This document shows, one piece after another, positions 38,307 to 45,964 of a DNA stretch of 55,642 bases. The stretch covers positions 1 through 55,642 of the forward strand of contig NZ_NNBL01000043.1 of NCBI RefSeq assembly GCF_002803065.1, read 5' to 3'. How positions within the stretch are numbered: the stretch's first letter is position 1; every line of letters starts with the position of its first letter. Below the pieces are notes generated by a model. The model was not told the origin of the DNA, ran no database searches, and saw only the letters and a program-made list of their open reading frames with translations. The position numbers and the translations under genes are program-made. This DNA is from Streptomyces sp. CB01635 (lineage in GTDB: Bacteria; Actinomycetota; Actinomycetes; Streptomycetales; Streptomycetaceae).

Positions 38307-40844
38307 ATGGCAACAACCACACCAGCAGGTGTGCGGGGCAGCCACGCCAAGCATGGAGGCGCAGCCGCCCCCGGCAGCGGCACTCCCATGACGCACAAGC
38401 AGATCATGGAGGCGCTGTCCGGGCTGCTGCTCGGCATGTTCGTCGCGATCCTGTCGTCGACGATCGTCACCAACGCGCTTCCCGAGATCGTCGGCGACCT
38501 GGGCGGCGGCCAGTCCGCCTACACCTGGGTCGTCACCGCCTCGCTGCTCGCGATGACCGCGACGACTCCCCTGTGGGGCAAGCTCGCCGACATCTTCAGC
38601 AAGAAGGCCCTCGTACAGATAGCCCTGATCGTCTACGTGGGCGGCTCGGTCGTGGCCGGCCTCTCGCAGAGCCCGACCATGCTGATCGCCTGCCGCGTGG
38701 TGCAGGGCATCGGCGTCGGCGGTCTGTCCGCCCTCGCGCAGATCGTCATGGCCGCGATGATCTCCCCGCGTGAGCGGGGCCGTTACTCCGGCTACCTCGG
38801 TGCGACCTTCGCCGTCGCCACCGTCGGCGGCCCGCTGCTCGGCGGCGTCATCACCGACACCTCGTGGCTCGGCTGGCGCTGGTGCTTCTACGTCGGTGTG
38901 CCGTTCGCGATCATCGCGCTCATCGTTCTGCAGAAGACGCTGAAGCTCCCCGTGGTCAAGCGGGACAACGTGAAGGTCGACTGGGCCGGTGCCTTCTTCA
39001 TCACCGCCGCGGTCTGCACCCTGCTCCTGTGGGTGACCTTCGCCGACGACAAGTACGACTGGCTGTCGTGGCAGACCGGCGCGATGGTCGGCGGCGCTGT
39101 CGTCCTCGCGCTGATCTTCATCTTCGTGGAGACCAAGGCCGCGGAGCCGATCATCCCGCTGCGGCTCTTCCGCAACCGCACCATCACGCTCGCCTCGATC
39201 GCCTCGCTCTTCGTGGGTGTCGCGATGTTCACGGGCACCGTGTTCTTCTCGCAGTACTTCCAGCTGGCGCGCGGCAAGTCGCCGACGATGTCCGGTGTCA
39301 TGACGATCCCGATGATCGGCGGCCTGTTCATCTCGTCGACCGTCGCGGGCCAGGTCATCACCAAGACCGGCAAGTGGAAGGCGTGGCTGGTCTCCGGCGG
39401 CGTGCTCATCACGGCGGGCCTAGGCCTGCTCGGCACGATCCGCTACGACACCGCCTACTGGCACGTCGCGATCTACATGGCCCTCATGGGTCTCGGCATC
39501 GGCATGATGATGCAGAACCTCGTGCTCTGCACCCAGAACCAGGTCGCTCCGGAGGACATCGGTTCGGCCAGCTCCACGGTCACCTTCTTCCGCTCCCTCG
39601 GTGGTGCGATGGGTGTCTCGGCGCTCGGTTCGATCATGGCCACGCGCATCACGCACTACGTCAAGGACGGCCTCACCGACCTCGGCCCCAAGGGCGCTGC
39701 CCTGGGCCACGGCGGCACCGGCGGCGGCGCCATCCCGGATCTCGACAAGCTCCCCGCGCCGCTGCGCACGATCATGGAGAGCTCGTACGGGCACGGCATC
39801 GCGGACGTGTTCCTGATCGCCGCCCCGATCGCGCTGCTCGCGCTCATCGCCACGCTGTTCATCAAGGAGATTCCCCTGCGTACCTCGAACTCCCAGGCTG
39901 TTCCGGCCGCCGAGTCCGAGTCTGGAGCGCCTGTGGCCGCGGTTGCCGGTGCTCCCGAGACGGAGGAGCTCGTTCCGGCCATGGCGGCCGCGGTCTCGGC
40001 GCCCTCCTCGGACGGCTCGACCCAGCGTCTCCAAGCGGTCGCCACGACGGCGGGCAGTGTCCCGGCGACGGCGTCCACCGGTGGCGGCACCCCGGTCCGC
40101 GGCTTCGTCCGCGGCTCCGAGAGCGCCCCGGTCCCGCGGGCGGCGGTCACGCTGATCTCGCTCGGCGGACGCCAGCTGGGCCGCGCGGTCTCCCAGGGCG
40201 ACGGCGCCTACGGCCTCGACGCCCCCGGCGCCGGTTCGTACGTCCTGATCGCCTCGGCCGACGGCTACCAGCCGCAGGCCTCCACGGTCGTCGTCGGCGA
40301 GGAGCCGGTCGCGTACGACATCCTGCTCAGCGGCACCAGCGGCCTGAGCGGCGTCGTGAAATCCGTGGACAGCAAGCTGCCGGTCCCCGGCGCCATGGTC
40401 ATCGTGACCGACGTCCGCGGTGACGTCCTGGCCACCGGACTCTCCGGCGAGCAGGGCGAGTTCACCTTCGCCGAGCTGGTCCCGGGCGCCGTGACCGTCG
40501 CGGTCAACGCGGCGGGCCACCGTCCGCTCGCACTGCCCGTCGAGGTCGGCGGCACCGGGGTCACCCGGGTCGAGATCGAGCTGCACTCCGGTGCGCAGGT
40601 CGCCGGTGTGGTCCGGGCCGCGGGCGGTGCGCTGAACGACGCGCGGGTCACGCTCGTCGACGCGGCGGGCAACGTGGTCGCCACGGCGACGACCGGTCAC
40701 GACGGCGCGTACGCCTTCACCGACCTGGACAGCGGCGAGTACACGGTCATCGCGACCGGCTACCCGCCGGTGGCCACCGGTCTGACGGTCAACGGCGGCG
40801 GCGCCGAGGGCCACGACATCGAGCTCGCCCACCCCGGCGAGTGA
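38307..40844 (+). CDS. DHA2-type MFS exporter with three C-terminal carboxypeptidase-regulatory-like repeats
   Basis: 845 residues. About 1-520 form a 14-helix drug:proton antiporter (SGLLLGMFVAILSSTIVTNALPEIVGDLGG; motif A GKLADIFSKKALVQIAL; motif C-like GYLGATFAVATVGGPLLGGVI). After an Ala/Ser-rich linker come three beta-sandwich repeats of about 80 residues: VRGFVRGSESAPVPRAAVTL at about 600, LSGVVKSVDSKLPVPGAMVIV at about 680, and VAGVVRAAGGALNDARVTLV at about 765, each with a GxYxF/L strand. This tail is rare on transporters and should be cytoplasmic if the topology is standard. The same module begins the downstream YceI protein. Confidence 0.92.
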   Translation: MATTTPAGVRGSHAKHGGAAAPGSGTPMTHKQIMEALSGLLLGMFVAILSSTIVTNALPEIVGDLGGGQSAYTWVVTASLLAMTATTPLWGKLADIFSKKALVQIALIVYVGGSVVAGLSQSPTMLIACRVVQGIGVGGLSALAQIVMAAMISPRERGRYSGYLGATFAVATVGGPLLGGVITDTSWLGWRWCFYVGVPFAIIALIVLQKTLKLPVVKRDNVKVDWAGAFFITAAVCTLLLWVTFADDKYDWLSWQTGAMVGGAVVLALIFIFVETKAAEPIIPLRLFRNRTITLASIASLFVGVAMFTGTVFFSQYFQLARGKSPTMSGVMTIPMIGGLFISSTVAGQVITKTGKWKAWLVSGGVLITAGLGLLGTIRYDTAYWHVAIYMALMGLGIGMMMQNLVLCTQNQVAPEDIGSASSTVTFFRSLGGAMGVSALGSIMATRITHYVKDGLTDLGPKGAALGHGGTGGGAIPDLDKLPAPLRTIMESSYGHGIADVFLIAAPIALLALIATLFIKEIPLRTSNSQAVPAAESESGAPVAAVAGAPETEELVPAMAAAVSAPSSDGSTQRLQAVATTAGSVPATASTGGGTPVRGFVRGSESAPVPRAAVTLISLGGRQLGRAVSQGDGAYGLDAPGAGSYVLIASADGYQPQASTVVVGEEPVAYDILLSGTSGLSGVVKSVDSKLPVPGAMVIVTDVRGDVLATGLSGEQGEFTFAELVPGAVTVAVNAAGHRPLALPVEVGGTGVTRVEIELHSGAQVAGVVRAAGGALNDARVTLVDAAGNVVATATTGHDGAYAFTDLDSGEYTVIATGYPPVATGLTVNGGGAEGHDIELAHPGE

Positions 40845-40903
40845 CGACCCCGGGCCGGGGCGCGCTTCGAGCGGAGACGTGCCCCGGCCCGGTAGTGGGA
40901 AAA

Positions 40904-40966
40904 GGACCCCGGAACCGGTGGCGGCACTACGGCAGGGGACGGCCGGCCGCCACCGGACCGGGGTCC
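40904..40966 (+). terminator. Long hairpin between the MFS and YceI genes
   Basis: GGACCCCGG (40904-40912) pairs with 40958-40966, and CCGGTGGCGGC (40915-40925) pairs with 40946-40956. This is a 20-bp stem with a small bulge and a 20-nt loop. The 235-bp gap between genes holds nothing else obvious. It probably terminates or attenuates the marR-MFS transcript. Confidence 0.7.
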
Positions 40967-41079
40967 GGCCCGTTTACGGGCCATCGACCAAAGGGGCCTC
41001 GGCCATCAATTCGAGGACCCCAGCGGCGGGCGACCACGCCCGCGAGAGCGGCGCCGGTATTCCGGCGCAAGGGAGAAGC

Positions 41080-41898
41080 ATGGGACTGAGCGCGCGGATC
41101 CGTACCAGGGACGGATGGGCTCTGCCGCACGCCGTCGTGACGGTGACCGACATGACGGGTGCGCAGGTGCTGCGGGCCGAGGCCGACGACGAGGGGGCCG
41201 TGCACGACGCGGTGACCCTGACCCCGGGCCCGTACGTGGTGATCGTGACGGCGGTCGGTTACGCGCCGACGGCGTCCACGGCGATGGTGACGGCGAGCGG
41301 CCGTGCCGACGTCGGCACGGTGGTCCTCGCCCGGCAGGGCGGCGCCGAACTGCCGCCGCCCGGGCCGTGGACGATCGACCCGGTGCACTCCTCCGTGGGC
41401 GCGGTCGCGCAGCATCTCGGCATTTCGAGCGTGCACGGCCGGTTCACGGAGTTCGGCGGGCGCATCGAGATCGCCCAGGACGTGGAGAAGTCGCGGGTGG
41501 AGGCGGTCATCAAGGCGTCCTCCATCGACACGGGCAACGGCATGCGGGACGGGCACCTGAAGACGCCCGACTTCCTGGACGTCGAGACGTTCCCGGAGAT
41601 CACGTTCCGCTCGACCGGCCTGGAGCCGGCCGGGTCCGACCGCTGGACGGTGCACGGCGAACTGACGCTGCACGGTGTCGTACGGCCCGTGGACCTGAAC
41701 CTCAGCTACCTCGGCACGGGCGCGGACCCGTGGGGCGGCACCCGGGCGGCGTTCCGGGCGACGACCGAGCTGAAGCGCGAGGACTTCGCGATGAACTACA
41801 ACCAGGTCGTCCAGGCGGGCATCTCCGCGATCGGCACGACGCTGAAGGTGGAGCTGGACATCCAGGCCGTGCAGGGGGACGCGCTGCCGCAGGTATGA
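41080..41898 (+). CDS. YceI-family protein with N-terminal carboxypeptidase-regulatory-like domain
   Basis: 272 residues. Residues 1-85 are a beta-sandwich (ARIRTRDGWALPHAVVTVTDMTGAQVL... YVVIVTAVGYAPTAST), the same module as in the MFS tail. Residues about 95-270 are YceI (WTIDPVHSSVGAVAQHLGISSVHGRFTEFGGRIEIAQD; HLKTPDFLDVETFPEITFRST; LTLHGVVRPVDLNLSYLG; DFAMNY), a lipocalin-like barrel that binds isoprenoid-type lipids in known members. No signal peptide is seen, unlike the periplasmic E. coli YceI. ATG 41080 has GGGAGAA upstream. Confidence 0.92.
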   Translation: MGLSARIRTRDGWALPHAVVTVTDMTGAQVLRAEADDEGAVHDAVTLTPGPYVVIVTAVGYAPTASTAMVTASGRADVGTVVLARQGGAELPPPGPWTIDPVHSSVGAVAQHLGISSVHGRFTEFGGRIEIAQDVEKSRVEAVIKASSIDTGNGMRDGHLKTPDFLDVETFPEITFRSTGLEPAGSDRWTVHGELTLHGVVRPVDLNLSYLGTGADPWGGTRAAFRATTELKREDFAMNYNQVVQAGISAIGTTLKVELDIQAVQGDALPQV

Positions 41899-41935
41899 GA
41901 GGTTCGAGCACGGTTCAAGTCGTAGGGTGCTGGAC

Positions 41936-42406
41936 ATGGCACCCAGCATCGCGACCAACACCCGTGTCTCCCTGGACGAGTTGCTCGACTTCGTCCGCCC
42001 GCGCCACCGCGCGCTCCTGCTGACCGCCCGCGCCGACGGAACCCCGCAGGCCTCCCCCCTGACCTGCGGGGTCGACGACTCCGGGCGGATCGTCGTCTCC
42101 ACCTATCCCGAACGCGCCAAGACCCGTAACGCCAAGCGGAATCCGCAGGTGAGCGTGGTCATCCTGAGCGACGACTGGAACGGACCGTGGGTCCAGATCG
42201 ACGGCACCGCGGAGGTCATCGACTCGCCCGACTCGGTGGAACCGCTGGTCGAGTACTTCCGCAACATCTCGGGCGAACACCCGGACTGGGACGAATACCG
42301 CGCCGCGATGCTCAAGCAGGGCAAGTCCATCATCCGGATCACACCGGAGCGATGGGGACCCGTGGCGACCGGCGGATTCCCGGCACATCTCGCCCCGAGC
42401 GAGTAA
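41936..42406 (+). CDS. PPOX-class (F420/FMN-type) oxidoreductase
   Basis: 156 residues with a split-barrel fold: VRPRHRALLLTARADGTPQASPLTCGVDDSGRIVVSTYPERAKTRNAKRNPQVSVVILSDDWNGPWVQIDGTAEVID. Typical of actinobacterial F420-dependent or FMN-binding pyridoxamine-oxidase-like proteins. ATG 41936 is preferred over GTG 41927. Its last 96 bp are copied directly downstream (42480-42575). Confidence 0.9.
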   Translation: MAPSIATNTRVSLDELLDFVRPRHRALLLTARADGTPQASPLTCGVDDSGRIVVSTYPERAKTRNAKRNPQVSVVILSDDWNGPWVQIDGTAEVIDSPDSVEPLVEYFRNISGEHPDWDEYRAAMLKQGKSIIRITPERWGPVATGGFPAHLAPSE

Positions 42407-42479
42407 AGACCGACGGACGCAGTCCGACGCAGCGCCCCGAAGCCTGCGAAGCAGTGCGAGGGACGCAAAAAAGAGGGGC

Positions 42480-42575
42480 CCGCGCCGCGATGCTCAAGCA
42501 GGGCAAGTCCATCATCCGGATCACACCGGAGCGATGGGGACCCGTCGCGACCGGCGGATTCCCGGCACATCTCGC
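42480..42575 (+). pseudogene. Duplicated 3' end of the PPOX gene
   Basis: 96 bp identical to 42298-42393 except one base (GTGGCG versus GTCGCG), offset 182 bp. The copy keeps the frame (MLKQGKSIIRITPERWGPVA...FPAHLA) and then hits TGA, whereas the upstream gene ends PAHLAPSE. It is a partial tandem duplication or the older gene end left behind after replacement. It has no start of its own that looks functional. Confidence 0.85.
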
Positions 42576-42583
42576 GTGAGGTT

Positions 42584-43369
42584 CTAGCCGGAGGCATTCC
42601 GCTGGGCCGCGACCATCGTGTCGATGCCGGCCACCAGCAGATCGAGCGCGATCTGGAAGTCGGCCTCGCGGATGTCCTCCACCTTGTGCCCCTCGGTGCC
42701 CGCCATCAGCACCCGCGCGTTCTCGTAGTCCTCGGCCATTTCCGGGGCCAGTTCGCCGAAGGCGCCCATCGCGTGGTGGTAGTACTCGTCCTGGGTCATC
42801 CCGGCATCCGCGCAGCGCTGCACGAAGTGGCCCTCGATGGTCCCGTACCCGTACACGAACTGGAAGACGGCGGCGATCGCGCCCCGCTGGCCCTGCAGGG
42901 TGAGGCCGGTGTCCTCGATGATGCGCTGCACCTGGCGCGAGAACGCCAGCGAGTGCGGGCCGATGTTGAGGAAGTGGCCCGTCAGCGGGGAGGTCCAGGG
43001 GTGGCGCACCAGGCTCGCGCGGTACACCCCGGCGAGCTGCCTCAGCGGGGTGCGCCAGTCGCCGTCGGGCGCCGCGGGCTCGGGCAGTTCCATCTCGCCG
43101 AAGACGCGGTCGAGGGCCAGCTCCAGGAGGTCGTCCTTGGTGTCGACGTACCAGTAGACGGACATCGCGGTCACGCCGAGCTCGGCCGCGAGGCGCCGCA
43201 TCGAGAACTTGGCGAGGCCCTCCGCGTCGAGGAGTCTCACCGTGGCCGCGGTGATCCGCTCCCGGTCGAGCGTGCTGGGCGCCTCGCTCCTGCGGGTACG
43301 CTGCGTCTTGCCCTCCAGCCAGACGCTCGTCCGCGCCGGACGCCCCGCACGGTCGGCTGCCTTCGCCAT
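42584..43369 (-). CDS. TetR-family repressor
   Basis: 261 residues. The HTH is ITAATVRLLDAEGLAKFSMRRLAAELGVTAMSVYWYVDTKDDLLELALDRV (about 38-90), with a TetR_C-type ligand domain (LRQLAGVYRASLVRHPWTSPLTG...). ATG 43369 has AGGTG nearby. It lies 88 bp downstream of the MFS gene on the same strand and probably controls it through the palindrome at 44979-45017. Confidence 0.93.
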   Translation of the reverse strand: MAKAADRAGRPARTSVWLEGKTQRTRRSEAPSTLDRERITAATVRLLDAEGLAKFSMRRLAAELGVTAMSVYWYVDTKDDLLELALDRVFGEMELPEPAAPDGDWRTPLRQLAGVYRASLVRHPWTSPLTGHFLNIGPHSLAFSRQVQRIIEDTGLTLQGQRGAIAAVFQFVYGYGTIEGHFVQRCADAGMTQDEYYHHAMGAFGELAPEMAEDYENARVLMAGTEGHKVEDIREADFQIALDLLVAGIDTMVAAQRNASG

Positions 43370-43457
43370 GGCGCACCTTCCCAAAGTCCTCGTACCGGCC
43401 CCGGTTCCGGCAGCGGACCGGAACGGCCCGGTCCGCTGCCACCGATGCTAAGTGCAG

Positions 43458-44966
43458 CTACGCCGCGGCCTTCACCGCTGAGTCTGCCCGCTCCGCCCTC
43501 CTGAGCAACGCCGCGGCCAGCAGGCCGCCGACGAGCACGGCGACCGCGCCGACCAGCTGGCTGGTCTCCAGACCCGAGGAGAACGCGTCGGCGATCCGCT
43601 CCCGCTCCGCCCCCGACTTCGCCGCGGCGAGCGCCGCCGGGAGCGAGGCCGCGGAGACGGATACGAGCGCGGCGAACCGGGAGTTCAGCACGGCGCCGAG
43701 GACGGCCACGCCTAGACCGTTGCCGAACTCGGCGAGCGTGCCGTTGACTCCGGCGCCGACGCCCGCCTTCTCCGGCGGGATCGCGCTCATGATGGCGTTC
43801 GCCATGGCGGGCATGGCGATGGAGATGCCCGCGCCCATCACGACGAGGCCGAGCAGCATGCCCCCGTACGAGTCCCCGCCGAGCAGGGCGATCGCGGCGA
43901 GACCGGCCGCGAGGCACGACATGCCGGTGGCGATGGTCGCGGGGGTGCCGAGCTTCGGCAGGATGCGCGCACCGACGCCGGTGAGGTTGAGGACGACGAC
44001 CGTCAGGGCCATCGGCGCCGTGCGCAGACCGGCCTCCAGGGCCCCGTAACCGAGCACGAACTGGAGATGCTGGGTGAGCAGGAAGAGCGAGCCGCCCATG
44101 CCGAAGGCGACCAGGATCGCGCCGGCGACGGCGCCGGTGAACTGCTGGTTGCGGAAGAAGTGCATGTCCAGCATCGGATAGGGGATGCGCAGCTCCCACA
44201 CGACGAACGCGCCCAGGACCACGAGGCCGACCAGCGCGGAGATGCCGACGTGCGCGGACGTCCAGCCGTGCTGCGGGCCCGAGATGATCGCGTAGACCAC
44301 GCCCGTCATACCGACCGTGGACAGGAGCGCGCCGACCAGGTCGGGGCGGTCGCCGAGCGGGTTCTTGGACTCGGGGACGAGCGCGATGACCGCGATCAGG
44401 CCGATCACCGCGACCGGGATGTTGATGAGGAAGATCGCGCCCCACCAGAAGTGGTCGAGCATGACGCCGCCGATGAGCGGGCCCGCGGCGAAGCCGAGGG
44501 AGTTCACGGTGGCCCACAGTCCGATCGCCCTGACCCGTTCCTTGTCGTCGAAGATCTGCACGACGACTGCGAGCGTGGTGGTCATCAGGAGCGCGCCGCC
44601 GATGCCCATGCCGGCGCGCGCGGCGATCAACTGCCCGGTGGACTGGGCGAGGCCGGCGACCAGCGATCCGGCGCCGAACAGGACGAGCCCGGCCGCGAGC
44701 ATCTTCTTGCGCCCGTAGCGGTCGGCGGAGCTGCCCGCGGTGAGCAACAGACCCGACTGGACCAGCGAGTACGCGTTGATCATCCACTGGATGTCGGAGG
44801 TCGAGGCGTCCAGCTCCCGGGTGAGGGAGGGGATCGCCACGTTCAGGACGGTGTTGTCGAGCAGCACGGTGAGCTGGGCGAGGCAGATGACGCCGAGGAT
44901 CAGCCAGCGCTGCGGGTGGCCGCCGCCGGTGGCGGCCGTTGAGTTCTCGGCGGTCGTCGCCGTCAT
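43458..44966 (-). CDS. DHA2-type MFS efflux transporter
   Basis: 502 residues and 14 predicted helices. VICLAQLTVLLDNTVLNVAIPSLTRELDASTSDIQWMINAYSLVQSGLLLTAGSSADRYGRKKMLAAGLVLFGAGSL contains motifs D1 and A; motif C-like GFAAGPLIGGVMLDHFWWGAIFLINIPVAV follows. It is likely a multidrug or antibiotic exporter; the substrate cannot be told. It is preceded by a 12-15-12 palindromic operator and followed by tetR. Confidence 0.95.
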   Translation of the reverse strand: MTATTAENSTAATGGGHPQRWLILGVICLAQLTVLLDNTVLNVAIPSLTRELDASTSDIQWMINAYSLVQSGLLLTAGSSADRYGRKKMLAAGLVLFGAGSLVAGLAQSTGQLIAARAGMGIGGALLMTTTLAVVVQIFDDKERVRAIGLWATVNSLGFAAGPLIGGVMLDHFWWGAIFLINIPVAVIGLIAVIALVPESKNPLGDRPDLVGALLSTVGMTGVVYAIISGPQHGWTSAHVGISALVGLVVLGAFVVWELRIPYPMLDMHFFRNQQFTGAVAGAILVAFGMGGSLFLLTQHLQFVLGYGALEAGLRTAPMALTVVVLNLTGVGARILPKLGTPATIATGMSCLAAGLAAIALLGGDSYGGMLLGLVVMGAGISIAMPAMANAIMSAIPPEKAGVGAGVNGTLAEFGNGLGVAVLGAVLNSRFAALVSVSAASLPAALAAAKSGAERERIADAFSSGLETSQLVGAVAVLVGGLLAAALLRRAERADSAVKAAA

Positions 44967-44978
44967 GTTCGGATTCCC

Positions 44979-45017
44979 CTATACGGTGTATGTCGAGTGA
45001 CGTCGTACACCGTATAG
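44979..45017. promoter_or_regulatory. Perfect 12-bp palindromic operator before the MFS gene
   Basis: CTATACGGTGTA (44979-44990) and TACACCGTATAG (45006-45017) are a perfect inverted repeat with a 15-bp spacer. The site is immediately upstream of the MFS start. Its symmetry and length suit a TetR dimer pair. Confidence 0.78.
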
Positions 45018-45103
45018 CCGTCCCCGCGCGGCGGCCAAGTCACTTTTCGACGCCGGACACCCGCTAGCGTTCTCCCGCTGAAACCTGATGAGTGAGGGGT
45101 CGG

Positions 45104-45964
45104 ATGTCCAAGCACCGCCGCACACCGCATGTTCTGCTCGCCGCCGGGCTGTTGGGGGGACTCGCCGCCGCGCCGCCCGCGCAGGCCGCCGGGGGACCGC
45201 CACCCGTCCCGCTGCGCATCGCCACGTACAACATCCACGCCGGTTCCGGCATGGACAACGTCTTCGATCTCGACCGGCAGGAGGCGGCGCTGCGCGCCCT
45301 GCACGCCGATGTGATCGGGCTCCAGGAGGTCGACGTCCACTGGGACGCCCGCAGCCAGAACCGGGATCTGGCCGAGGAGTTGGCGGACCGGCTCGGGATG
45401 CATGTGTCGTTCGCGCCGATATACAGCCTCGACCCGGTCGAGGAGGGAGGGCCGCGCCGCGAGTACGGGGTCGCGGTTCTGTCCCGGTATCCGGTCCGCG
45501 GCGCCGCCAACCACGAGATCACCCGCCTGTCGACGCAGGACCCGAACCCGGTTCCTGCGCCCGCGCCCGGCTTCGGGGAGGTCGAGCTGAAGGTGCGCGG
45601 GGTGCCGGTCCAGGTGTTCGTGACGCACCTCGACTACCGGTCCGACCCCTCGGTACGGGCCGCACAGGTCGCCGACACGCGCAGGATCATGGCCGCGGAA
45701 CGTACGTCGCCCACGGACCGCCAGATCCTGCTCGGCGACTTCAACGCCGCGCCGGACGCGCCCGAACTCGCACCGCTGTGGAAGGAACTGACGCCCGCCG
45801 ACCCGGGGGCGAACACCTTCCCGGCGGCGGATCCGGTCAAGCGGATCGACTACGTCGCCGTGGGCGAGGGGGTCCGGGTACGCGACGCGGCGGTGGCCGA
45901 GACTCTCGCCTCGGACCACCGCCCGGTTGTCGCCGATCTGGCGCTGACGCGCAAGAGCCGTTAG
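45104..45964 (+). CDS. Secreted endonuclease/exonuclease/phosphatase-family protein
   Basis: 286 residues. The signal peptide (HVLLAAGLLGGLAAAPPAQAA) is cleaved near AQA-AG. The EEP catalytic fold has IATYNIHAGSGMDN, VIGLQEVD (metal-binding Glu), VFVTHLDYR, ILLGDFNAAP and ASDHRPVVADL, all key residues present. Possible substrates are nucleic acids, inositol phosphates or sphingolipids. ATG 45104 has GAGGGG upstream. Its stop overlaps the stop of the convergent GT39 gene (45961-45964). Confidence 0.92.
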   Translation: MSKHRRTPHVLLAAGLLGGLAAAPPAQAAGGPPPVPLRIATYNIHAGSGMDNVFDLDRQEAALRALHADVIGLQEVDVHWDARSQNRDLAEELADRLGMHVSFAPIYSLDPVEEGGPRREYGVAVLSRYPVRGAANHEITRLSTQDPNPVPAPAPGFGEVELKVRGVPVQVFVTHLDYRSDPSVRAAQVADTRRIMAAERTSPTDRQILLGDFNAAPDAPELAPLWKELTPADPGANTFPAADPVKRIDYVAVGEGVRVRDAAVAETLASDHRPVVADLALTRKSR

